Assembly: GCA_015057705.1 (NCBI GenBank)
Contig: SVDU01000015.1
Coordinates: 62,001-126,000, forward strand
DNA from: Paenibacillaceae bacterium
Lineage (GTDB): Bacteria; Bacillota; Clostridia; Lachnospirales; Lachnospiraceae
DNA: 64,000 nt
Reading direction: 5' to 3'
The notes beneath the pieces were generated by a model. It worked only from the letters and a program-made list of their open reading frames with translations. It was not told where the DNA came from and did not search any database. The stretch's first letter is position 1, and each line of letters starts with the position of its first letter. The translations under genes and the position numbers were made by a program. Shown here one piece after another: positions 36,654 through 42,815 of the stretch.

Positions 36654-37214
36654 ATGACTAAGTTTGTAGAAGAAATCAGAAAGATTATAAGAGAGTTTAA
36701 TGCGCTGCGTGAAGCCACGAAGGGTAAGACAGCTTCCATCATGAAGGATGAGCGGTATTCCGATGATTTTAAGCGGAATCTGATTGCCCAGGAGAAACAG
36801 GCCTGCAAGGCGATCCAGGAGCAGCTTATTTCAAAGGCTAAGAAGATCACGGAGGACGCAAAGAATGAGCTGTTAAAAGGTAAGACGGTGGGAACCAGGG
36901 ATCAGGCTTTTGATATCAAGTTGAGCAACGTCCTGCAGCTCCTTAAGACTATCGGGGATTCCATGACCCTTGATGAGCTTACCGAGTTGGTAGAGCCGTT
37001 CCGGCAGGACTACTATACCATGAACTTGCTGCGGAAAGTATTTGTAAAAGGGAATATCAAGGGCGTGATGGAGATATTCGGTGTTGACAGGATTGACCAC
37101 AACGTATCAGCTATGGACGAGCTTATGAAGCATCTTTCCCAGGAGTTTAACCGGGACATTGATAAGGCAGATACCATGCGCTTGCTGATTACATTAGAGG
37201 TCATGAAGGAGTGA
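36654..37214 (+). CDS. hypothetical protein B of the cold-shock operon
   Basis: A 186-residue helical, charged protein (FVEEIRKIIREFNALREA to MRLLITLEVMKE), 24 bp after protein A with AGGAAGGA. No recognised family. It resembles the coiled-coil scaffolds or regulators found in prophages, but no specific match can be claimed. Confidence 0.65.
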   Translation: MTKFVEEIRKIIREFNALREATKGKTASIMKDERYSDDFKRNLIAQEKQACKAIQEQLISKAKKITEDAKNELLKGKTVGTRDQAFDIKLSNVLQLLKTIGDSMTLDELTELVEPFRQDYYTMNLLRKVFVKGNIKGVMEIFGVDRIDHNVSAMDELMKHLSQEFNRDIDKADTMRLLITLEVMKE

Positions 37215-37219
37215 TAACT

Positions 37220-37411
37220 ATGGACAATGCAAATTCTGGATCAGGCGAGGGATACGTAAACGGTGTATATGTGGGAATAAGACACGGCAGCCCATTGGGT
37301 GATGCCCTAGCTCCAAATGATGATGGATATGGTCATCTTAGAAGTGTGAAGCGGTTCGGATCTATGCTGCAGGATGCCGCTTTGGATAAAAACGTTTCAT
37401 CAGGTGAATAA
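37220..37411 (+). CDS. small hypothetical protein
   Basis: A 63-residue Gly/Asp-rich protein (GSGEGYVNGVYVGIRHGSPL). AAGGAG (37206-37211), inside the end of gene B, is 8 nt before the ATG. Last gene before the terminator. Confidence 0.55.
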   Translation: MDNANSGSGEGYVNGVYVGIRHGSPLGDALAPNDDGYGHLRSVKRFGSMLQDAALDKNVSSGE

Positions 37412-37417
37412 GAAAGG

Positions 37418-37456
37418 TGCCCCGGTCTTTCCTCTGTGATTGCCTGGGGCATTTTT
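37418..37456 (+). terminator. terminator of the cold-shock operon
   Basis: TGCCCC (37418-37423) pairs with GGGGCA (37446-37451), then five T. Confidence 0.85.
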
Positions 37457-37529
37457 GTTAAGATTTGTTAAGGTCTGAATGCTAACAAATGCTAACTTTT
37501 GTTAACCTTTGATGCTAAGATTTGCTAAG
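37456..37529 (+). repeat. iteron-like array of seven TGYTAAS heptamers
   Basis: Heptamers begin at 37456, 37466, 37480, 37490, 37500, 37513 and 37523, mostly 10 bp apart: TGTTAAG x2, TGCTAAC x2, TGTTAAC, TGCTAAG x2. Two related CCTAAC units, also 10 bp apart, follow at 37705-37720. Helical phasing suggests cooperative binding by one protein, as at iteron origins; an operator array is the alternative. Confidence 0.65.
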
Positions 37530-37567
37530 GTATTCGGAGATTCCGGAGGCCCCAAAAAGAATAAGTT

Positions 37568-37612
37568 GACATCGTTATACGCGCGGAATATTCGGACATC
37601 GTTATGCGCGCG
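37568..37612 (+). repeat. 18-bp direct repeat pair
   Basis: GACATCGTTAT-R-CGCGCG at 37568-37585 and 37595-37612 (one mismatch), 27 bp apart and much more GC-rich than the flanks. The first copy overlaps a possible -35 (TTGACA at 37566). Confidence 0.65.
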
Positions 37613-37760
37613 TGAAGAGGCGGTGTACATACAAAAGTAAAAAAAGTGCGCACCGGAATATAGCATTACGAGGATTACCAGAACAAACACATTGGGAGTA
37701 GGAACCTAACAAAACCTAACTTTCTACACAATAACAGAAAAAGGGGTTATGGGTTGAACT

Positions 37761-37824
37761 CCGGACGAACCCCGGAGAAATCACACCGGATCAGGAGCTT
37801 GAAGCCCGGACGAAGCCCGGAGAA
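37761..37824 (+). repeat. 19-bp direct repeat pair before the sigma-factor gene
   Basis: CCGGACGAA-S-CCCGGAGAA at 37761-37779 and 37806-37824. Smaller CGAACAGAG repeats follow at 37830-37838 and 37841-37849. Confidence 0.6.
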
Positions 37825-37876
37825 TTTAACGAACAGAGAACGAACAGAGGAATCAAAGCAAGGGGGAGATCAGGAT

Positions 37877-38839
37877 ATGACCAACGAGCAACTTGTAATC
37901 AGAATTAAAGCCGGTATTGATCCGGCAGAGAATATGCTTGCTTTGTATGAGCAGGTAAAAGCCTTTATCCATTCTATCGCCTGGAAGCACCGGGGACTGG
38001 GAGAGGTAGAGGATTTAGAGCAGGAAGGGTATCTTGCCCTATACGATGCCATAGACGGCTATGACCCGGATACCGGGAACAAGTTCCTTACCTATGCGGA
38101 GTACTGGATCAGACAGCGCATTGTCAGATACATAGAACGGAACTCTTCTTCCCTACGTCTTTCCTTCCAAAGTCAGGCACGTTTACGGCAGTATAAGCGG
38201 CTCTGCGATTCCTTCATGAAAGAATATGGACGGGAGCCGTCAGAAGCCGAAACAGCCGCCCAAATGGGCTTAAGTATAGATCAGGTTAGAGATATCCATA
38301 AAAACGCTTGTACGGCTAATCTGGGAAGCCTGGACGCTCCTGTAAAGGGTTATGAAGAGGAAGGGCTTACTGTGATTGAGGGTATAGCTTCCGGGGAGGA
38401 TATGGAAGGGGATGCGCTTGATCGGCTGCAGCATGAGCAGCTTAAGGCGGTAATATGGGAATGTGTGGACAGCTTACGTGGACGGCAGCCGGAAGTGATC
38501 CGGAAGCGGTACCAGGACAACATGAGCATGAGAGAGGTCGGAAGGGTATACGGTGTTTCCTGTGAAGCTATCCGACAAGATGAAGCCCAGGCCATGAGGG
38601 AGTTAAGGAAGCCTAAAAATTCAAAGAGGTTAAGGCAGTTCTTACCGGAAGAAGATCGTATTTACAGTATGGGCCTTGTTGGGAATGGTGTGGATCGGTT
38701 TAATAGAACCTGGACCAGTTCCACGGAAAGGGCGGTCATTGCCAGGGAAGAACTAGCAGAACGGATGGAAGAGCATAAACGGTGGCTTGAAGAGTTGCGA
38801 CGGTCGCAACAGGCCAGGAGGGAAAGTGCTGCACTGTAA
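37877..38839 (+). CDS. RNA polymerase sigma-70-family factor of the element
   Basis: A 320-residue sigma factor. Region 2 is clear (DLEQEGYLALYDAIDGYDP then FLTYAEYWIRQRIVRYI), region 3 lies around EPSEAETAAQMGLS, and region 4 helix-turn-helix is MREVGRVYGVSCEAIRQDEA. An N-terminal region 1.1 is absent. A C-terminal tail of about 60 residues is unusual. Start at 37877 follows GGGGGAGA. It probably directs transcription of the element's own promoters, but no late genes follow it here. Confidence 0.82.
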   Translation: MTNEQLVIRIKAGIDPAENMLALYEQVKAFIHSIAWKHRGLGEVEDLEQEGYLALYDAIDGYDPDTGNKFLTYAEYWIRQRIVRYIERNSSSLRLSFQSQARLRQYKRLCDSFMKEYGREPSEAETAAQMGLSIDQVRDIHKNACTANLGSLDAPVKGYEEEGLTVIEGIASGEDMEGDALDRLQHEQLKAVIWECVDSLRGRQPEVIRKRYQDNMSMREVGRVYGVSCEAIRQDEAQAMRELRKPKNSKRLRQFLPEEDRIYSMGLVGNGVDRFNRTWTSSTERAVIAREELAERMEEHKRWLEELRRSQQARRESAAL

Positions 38840-39208
38840 AGGGGCTTCACTTAATGAATACCCCTGTTCGTCATGGGGACGAGCTTGTAATAGGGTTCAA
38901 CATGAGGTAGACCCCCAGGCATTCAACAATAGGGTTGAATGGATACGCTTAAAGTGAATAGCCTTCTATTCGTACCTGGGGACGAGCGCAGGAACCTTTT
39001 AAGGGTTGTTATGGTGGAAAGGGTCGGTACTTTGTACCGATCACAGCCGGATCATGCTGTTGTGGTTGATGGGAGACTGCAGGAGGTTTTCGTCATGAAG
39101 GAAGAAAACTGTACGGACTCCAGACAACTCAATAACGAATCGTTATCTATTGACAGAAGTGGCAACGAGTAACGAATCCAAAATAGGATTGGTTATGACA
39201 AATAAATA
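38840..39208 (+). other. repeat-rich region between the sigma factor and toxin genes
   Basis: TTCGTCA-TGGGGACGAGC (38867-38884) recurs as TTCGTACC-TGGGGACGAGC (38969-38987). A perfect hairpin CATTCAAC (38920-38927) / GTTGAATG (38934-38941) lies between. An open frame of 77 codons (38939-39172) has no good ribosome site and is listed separately with low confidence. Confidence 0.5.
38939..39172 (+). CDS. doubtful small ORF
   Basis: 77 codons from ATG (MDTLKVNSLLFVPGDERRN...). No ribosome site, and the 5' end lies inside a hairpin; kept only because the composition is protein-like. Confidence 0.25.
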   Translation: MDTLKVNSLLFVPGDERRNLLRVVMVERVGTLYRSQPDHAVVVDGRLQEVFVMKEENCTDSRQLNNESLSIDRSGNE

Positions 39209-39237
39209 TTGTGTGCCTTGGGAATGTATGGTAATAT
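39209..39237 (+). promoter_or_regulatory. extended -10 promoter for the toxin mRNA
   Basis: TTGTGT (39209-39214), 17-nt spacer ending TGG, TAATAT (39232-39237). Predicted start about 39244. Confidence 0.6.
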
Positions 39238-39243
39238 GCTATC

Positions 39244-39504
39244 AGGAGTAACCGAATACAGGGTGGAGCCTTCTGTTTAGAAAGGAGGTAACGCTCATGA
39301 AGAAAAAAGAAAATATAATCTTATTACTTACAGCAATTATGACTGTTATCGAAATTCTAAATTATTTTAAATAAAAAGCCCTTCCTATTGGCGTAGGAAA
39401 GGCGTACTCATGAATTATGAGTATTATAAACAGACTTGAATAAATTTGAGAAAATAACAAATAAAAAAACCTGGAAGGTTTCCACCTTCTAGGCGGTTAC
39501 TCCT
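39244..39504 (+). repeat. long-range inverted repeat joining the ends of the toxin transcript
   Basis: AGGAGTAACCG (39244-39254, at the predicted 5' end) is perfectly complementary to CGGTTACTCCT (39494-39504). The downstream arm can also pair with the toxin ribosome site AAAGGAGGTAACG (39281-39293) with a bulge. The match extends imperfectly to 23 nt. The 3' end could therefore shut the ribosome site, as in hok-type mRNAs. Confidence 0.65.
39297..39374 (+). CDS. 25-residue hydrophobic peptide, candidate type I toxin
   Basis: A peptide beginning MKKKENIILLLTAIMTV and ending NYFK: basic N-terminus, then a single membrane-length hydrophobic helix, the shape of type I membrane toxins. A near-perfect ribosome site (AAAGGAGG) lies 8 nt before the ATG. 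Three strong hairpins follow, including CTTCCTA/TAGGAA (about 39381-39400) and TACTCAT/ATGAGTA (about 39404-39422). A short antisense RNA gene overlaps the 3' region. Too short for standard gene calling. Confidence 0.6.
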   Translation: MKKKENIILLLTAIMTVIEILNYFK

Positions 39505-39509
39505 TTTAT
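39463..39509 (-). ncRNA. candidate antisense RNA (antitoxin) of the type I locus
   Basis: A minus-strand promoter TTGAAA (39539-39544), 17-nt spacer, TATATT (39516-39521) would start an RNA near 39509. It ends at the hairpin CCTAGAAGGT/ACCTTCCAGG (39470-39493), followed by seven T at 39469-39463. The RNA of about 47 nt is fully complementary to the 3' part of the toxin transcript, including its anti-ribosome-site arm. Confidence 0.5.
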
Positions 39510-39515
39510 AATTCT

Positions 39516-39544
39516 AATATAGCATATCTGGATTGGTATTTCAA
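39516..39544 (-). promoter_or_regulatory. promoter of the antisense RNA
   Basis: TTGAAA, exactly 17 nt, TATATT on the minus strand. Confidence 0.6.
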
Positions 39545-39621
39545 TATTATAGTGCGAAATAAAACTATGTGTGTTCGACTGTAAAGCCAGAAATCGTATA
39601 ATATATGAGGAAAACCGAGAT

Positions 39622-39810
39622 ATGATAATAAGAAATAAAATCGTTGCTGTTCGATTGAGCTGTCCAGATCGGGGAGCTGATAGCCCCAATAACAAGCATA
39701 GCATGATCTTTATTGCACCTATCGAAAGATGGGTGTTTTCTTTTAAACTATTAGGTGATATTATGGAAGAAAATGTAAGGAGGGTGGAAGAGTGGATTAT
39801 TCTAATTTGA
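39622..39810 (+). CDS. possible small protein upstream of the KAP gene
   Basis: 62 codons from ATG at 39622 (MIIRNKIVAVRLSCPDRGAD...). It overlaps the first 19 bp of the KAP gene in another frame, as coupled genes do, but its own ribosome site is weak. Family not recognised. Confidence 0.35.
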   Translation: MIIRNKIVAVRLSCPDRGADSPNNKHSMIFIAPIERWVFSFKLLGDIMEENVRRVEEWIILI

Positions 39811-41078
39811 GATTTGAAAAAGATGATGCTTTAGATAGAAAAAAATTTGTAGAAAACATAATGAACGTTATAGCAAAGTGGAATAATGCAAGGCATGAAA
39901 ATGATTCTCTGGTCATATCCTTAGATGCACCGTGGGGGTCTGGGAAAAGTTATTTAATTAATATGTGGAAAAATTGGCTATTATCTGAAGAAAACGCAGA
40001 TAAAAGATTCTGTATTACATATTATAATGCCTGGGAGAATGATGATAATGACAATGCCTTTATACCTTTAGTTTATAAATTACAAGATTTAGAGGCATAC
40101 AGAGAAGAGGATGATATTTCTGAAAACTTAAAAGAAATATCTAAAAGTTTTTTAAAATCATGCGGGTTGGCACTGTTGAAAGACGTGGTTAAGAAGAGTA
40201 TAGGGGAAAGCACAGCTGAAATATTATGTAATGGTATTGATGGAGTTAAAGATGCAGATATGATCGAAGATTTCTTCTCAAAGTATAGAAAATACAATGA
40301 TGAAAAAGTTAAGTTCAAAGAGGCTTTAAAAGACTTGATACCCGTAGATGGGAAATTAATAATATTTATTGATGAATTAGATAGATGTAGACCTACATTT
40401 TCCATAGAAACTTTAGAAATAATAAAGCACTATTTTAATCAAAAGGATATAGTATTTGTATTTGCAATTGATTTAGAACAACTATCATATTCAATTTCTA
40501 CGATGTATGGCGTTGGAATGGATTCTGCAGGATATTTAAGACGGTTTTTTGATTTTAATATACGCATACCAACAGGGAATTTATATAATTATATGAAACC
40601 AGTATTTAACGCAAATTTTCAAAATTTAAGTAGTATTGGCAAGTTTAAAGATATGGTAATCAATCTGTTTTCTAAATTGAACCTATCATTGAGAGATATA
40701 GATAAGATATTTATTAATTTTAATGTATTCTATTTGTTTTATCAACCGCATTTTGAACATTTATCAGCTGATAAAGAGGTTGAAGTTATGGAGGTATATC
40801 TGTATTTTATGACACTAAAATACAAGTTCCCAGGTGTATATTCCTTAATAATAAACAAAGAATTTATAGCGTACGATAATGCACCAAAGAACTGGGATAT
40901 TTTGGAACAAAAGTATTTTGTGTCGGCGAATATAACAAAATTATTAAAAGCAATTCAAACTGGTGCAAATCACGATATAAAAAAAGAGATAATTACTTCA
41001 TTTGGGTTGGATAGTGTGAATTGTGATAACACTACATTTTCTCAGCATATAGAAAGAACAATAGAAATGTTTGTTTAA
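39792..41078 (+). CDS. KAP-family P-loop NTPase
   Basis: A 428-residue NTPase. Walker A is APWGSGKSYL (about residue 48) and Walker B is LIIFIDELDRCRP (about residue 196), the arrangement of KAP NTPases. YNAWENDDNDNAF (KAP-specific Trp/Asn strand) lies between. No convincing membrane insert is present, unlike many KAP proteins. KAP proteins are frequent in anti-phage systems and mobile elements. GTG start 7 nt after AGGAGG. AT-rich like the HEPN/FRG pair; last gene of the element. Confidence 0.85.
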   Translation: MDYSNLRFEKDDALDRKKFVENIMNVIAKWNNARHENDSLVISLDAPWGSGKSYLINMWKNWLLSEENADKRFCITYYNAWENDDNDNAFIPLVYKLQDLEAYREEDDISENLKEISKSFLKSCGLALLKDVVKKSIGESTAEILCNGIDGVKDADMIEDFFSKYRKYNDEKVKFKEALKDLIPVDGKLIIFIDELDRCRPTFSIETLEIIKHYFNQKDIVFVFAIDLEQLSYSISTMYGVGMDSAGYLRRFFDFNIRIPTGNLYNYMKPVFNANFQNLSSIGKFKDMVINLFSKLNLSLRDIDKIFINFNVFYLFYQPHFEHLSADKEVEVMEVYLYFMTLKYKFPGVYSLIINKEFIAYDNAPKNWDILEQKYFVSANITKLLKAIQTGANHDIKKEIITSFGLDSVNCDNTTFSQHIERTIEMFV

Positions 41079-41113
41079 TGAAAATAAGAATGGCATTATA
41101 CTATTTCAACTTA

Positions 41114-41144
41114 GGCGAGTATCCGGCATTCCGGGCTCGCCTTT
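41114..41144 (+). terminator. terminator after the KAP gene
   Basis: GGCGAG (41114-41119) and CTCGCC (41136-41141), with CCGG-N4-CCGG inside the loop, then TTT. Confidence 0.65.
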
Positions 41145-41163
41145 GTGATACTAAAATGATACT
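41145..41163 (+). repeat. candidate integrase arm-type site, right end
   Basis: TGATACT-AAAA-TGATACT, same spacing as the left-end site at 27931-27948. Confidence 0.6.
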
Positions 41164-41266
41164 GTTATTTTTTGCAAGGATAGCAAAAAGAACAAACATT
41201 CGAATGAATTGACGTAACAAGCACATAAAAACGATATCTACAAGACAAAGTAAAATATAGAACGTC

Positions 41267-41308
41267 GTAAGAGAAAATTAAAAAACATATGAGGGACTCC
41301 TATAAATA
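41267..41308 (+). repeat. attR of the 13.4-kb element
   Basis: Perfect 19-bp core (41267-41285) shared with 27860-27878; 42-bp imperfect repeat ending TATAAATA. A CTCCTAT/ATAGGAG palindrome lies at its outer edge. Confidence 0.78.
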
Positions 41309-41416
41309 GGAGGAGTAACTTGCGCATTTTATATCCTATATGATACAATCTATCTGCCATACGCCATTAAGGCATTGAATTGAATTGGAAAGATGATTAA
41401 TTGGAGGAATAAAGAT

Positions 41417-42052
41417 ATGAGGCTACGTCACATCCCCGGATCGGAAGAGGAAATTGCTGCGAGTCCTTATGTAATCCAGAACCCGTCTGGGAAAAAAGGA
41501 TGCTGGAAGGATGTATTTGGTAATGAAAACCCAATAGAAATAGAAATCGGTATGGGAAAAGGCCGTTTTATTATGGAACTGGCTGCACTTCATCCGAATA
41601 TTAATTATGTCGGTATTGAACGGTATCCCAGTGTTTTACTGCGGGGATTACAGAAACGGGCAGATTTGGAGTTGAATAACATTTACTTCATGTGCGTTGA
41701 TGCCAAGAATCTGGCTGAAATTTATGCGCCGGATGAGGTTGAAAAAATCTATCTCAATTTTTCAGATCCATGGCCGAAGGACCGTCATGAAAAGCGCAGG
41801 CTTACTTCTGAAGAGTTTATGGCAGTATATAATCAGATTTTAAGACCAGATGGTGTAGTGGAATTTAAAACTGATAACAGGGGATTGTTTGATTATTCTC
41901 TGGAAGCCATTCCAAGAGCAGGGTGGAAGATAGAAGACTTCACATATGATTTGCATCACAGTGAAATGGGAATCGGGAATGTAATGACGGAATATGAAGA
42001 GAAATTTTCATCAAAAGGAAATCCTATTTATAAACTGATTGCCTGTCGATAA
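41417..42052 (+). CDS. trmB: tRNA (guanine-N7-)-methyltransferase
   Basis: A 211-residue S-adenosylmethionine-dependent enzyme that makes m7G46 in tRNA. The motifs are EIGMGKGRFIMELA (SAM-binding), GIERYPSVLLR, and NFSDPWPKDRHEKRRL (catalytic Asp-Pro-Trp-Pro region), with FKTDNRGLFDYSLE near the end. Start at 41417 follows GGAGG by 9 nt. The element's attR ends 108 bp upstream, so its promoter may come partly from the insertion. Confidence 0.95.
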   Translation: MRLRHIPGSEEEIAASPYVIQNPSGKKGCWKDVFGNENPIEIEIGMGKGRFIMELAALHPNINYVGIERYPSVLLRGLQKRADLELNNIYFMCVDAKNLAEIYAPDEVEKIYLNFSDPWPKDRHEKRRLTSEEFMAVYNQILRPDGVVEFKTDNRGLFDYSLEAIPRAGWKIEDFTYDLHHSEMGIGNVMTEYEEKFSSKGNPIYKLIACR

Positions 42053-42066
42053 CCTAAAAAAACAAT

Positions 42067-42103
42067 TACCGGTCTTCTTTCTATAACGAGGAGGCCGGTT
42101 TTG
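42067..42103 (+). terminator. terminator after trmB
   Basis: ACCGG (42068-42072) pairs with CCGGT (42095-42099), extended by CTTC/GAGG, then TTTT. Confidence 0.7.
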
Positions 42104-42141
42104 CATATAATAAAGCAAAAGGTGAGGCAGGTGAGCGTACC

Positions 42142-42294
42142 ATGGGAATGAAAGATAAGGTAACAAATAAGCTTTTACAGGCAACCAGCGATAAAACTGA
42201 GCTGAATAAGAAAATGCTCGCATGGAACAAATCTTTTGTGGAAGTGAACAAAACACTGGGTGGAAATATTAAAAAAAGTACAAATAATAAATAA
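42142..42294 (+). CDS. small basic hypothetical protein
   Basis: A 50-residue Lys-rich helical protein (MGMKDKVTNKLLQATSDK to KKSTNNK) between trmB and the tRNA gene. AGGCAGGTGAG lies before the ATG. No recognised family. Confidence 0.5.
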   Translation: MGMKDKVTNKLLQATSDKTELNKKMLAWNKSFVEVNKTLGGNIKKSTNNK

Positions 42295-42330
42295 ATTCGA
42301 AAAAGTTGTAAATATTTTGTAAAAAAGGTG

Positions 42331-42359
42331 TTGACTTTTGCAGAATACGGTTATATAAT
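42331..42359 (+). promoter_or_regulatory. promoter of the tRNA-Lys gene
   Basis: TTGACT (42331-42336), 17-nt spacer, TATAAT (42354-42359); tRNA starts 46 bp later. Confidence 0.8.
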
Positions 42360-42405
42360 TACACACGTGCTTGAGACAAGAGCACACCGAAAAAACGAAA
42401 GACAA

Positions 42406-42478
42406 GCGCCTTTAGCTCAGTTGGTAGAGCAGTAGACTCTTAATCTATTTGTCCAGGGTTCGAGTCCCTGAAGGCGCA
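42406..42478 (+). tRNA. tRNA-Lys (anticodon CTT)
   Basis: 73 nt. Acceptor GCGCCTT/AAGGCGC, D-arm AGCTCAGTTGGTAGAGC, anticodon loop CTCTTAA (anticodon CTT at 42439-42441) and T-arm GGTTCGAGTCC. CCA is not encoded. The gene is intact and is not an attachment site. Confidence 0.97.
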
Positions 42479-42486
42479 CTAAAAAA

Positions 42487-42528
42487 GTACTGGTTTTGCA
42501 GACGGAGAGCTGCGGGGTCGGTGCTTTT
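42487..42528 (+). terminator. terminator after tRNA-Lys
   Basis: GTACTG (42487-42492) pairs with CGGTGC (42519-42524), inner GCAG/CTGC, then TTTT. Confidence 0.7.
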
Positions 42529-42815
42529 CCTTTGTGTAAAAATATCGGCGGGATTCTATTAGTCCTTTAGAAGGGGTTTAAGGGTAGGAGATTTCGAAAA
42601 AAAGAGCCCCCCTCTTTGTGAAAATTGTAGACGAACCACGAAGAAGGAAAAATAATGTAATTGTTGTCCACCCTATACCGTGCAACTTCCTAGGGTTTCG
42701 CATTGTGTAACATGCAATATTAAGTTTTTTAGCTATCTTTATTTTTACATCATATTTGGTGCATATGTCAACTGCTGGATAAAAAATTCACACAAAAACT
42801 CTGCAGTTGTTCATC

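Larger units (their letters stand above)
27860..41308. mobile_element. integrated element of about 13.4 kb (phage-satellite-like), tyrosine integrase
   Basis: The element is bounded by GTAAGAGAAAATTAAAAAA at 27860-27878 and 41267-41285 (perfect 19 bp), within 42-bp imperfect repeats that both end TATAAATA. The integrase is the outermost gene at the left end. Arm-type repeats lie just inside each end. Contents: CI/Cro-type switch, Rha, DnaD-like replication protein, small phage-type ORFs, HEPN and FRG proteins, cold-shock operon, iterons, sigma factor, candidate type I toxin, KAP NTPase. No capsid, portal, terminase, lysis or relaxase gene is visible. It interrupts the intergenic region upstream of trmB. 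Confidence 0.82.

Noticed and set aside
37456-37530. Short CRISPR-like array
   Set aside because: Units are 7 bp with 3-bp gaps and no spacers; this is an iteron pattern, and no cas gene is present.
39244-39504. Fst/par-type direct repeats as the antitoxin recognition sites
   Set aside because: The repeats are inverted, not direct, so the minus-strand RNA has the same sense as the toxin leader and cannot pair with it; it pairs with the mRNA 3' arm instead.
42406-42478. tRNA-Lys as the attachment site of the 13.4-kb element
   Set aside because: The tRNA is about 1.1 kb beyond attR, intact, and no fragment of its 3' end was found at the left end; the 19-bp repeat lies upstream of trmB instead.
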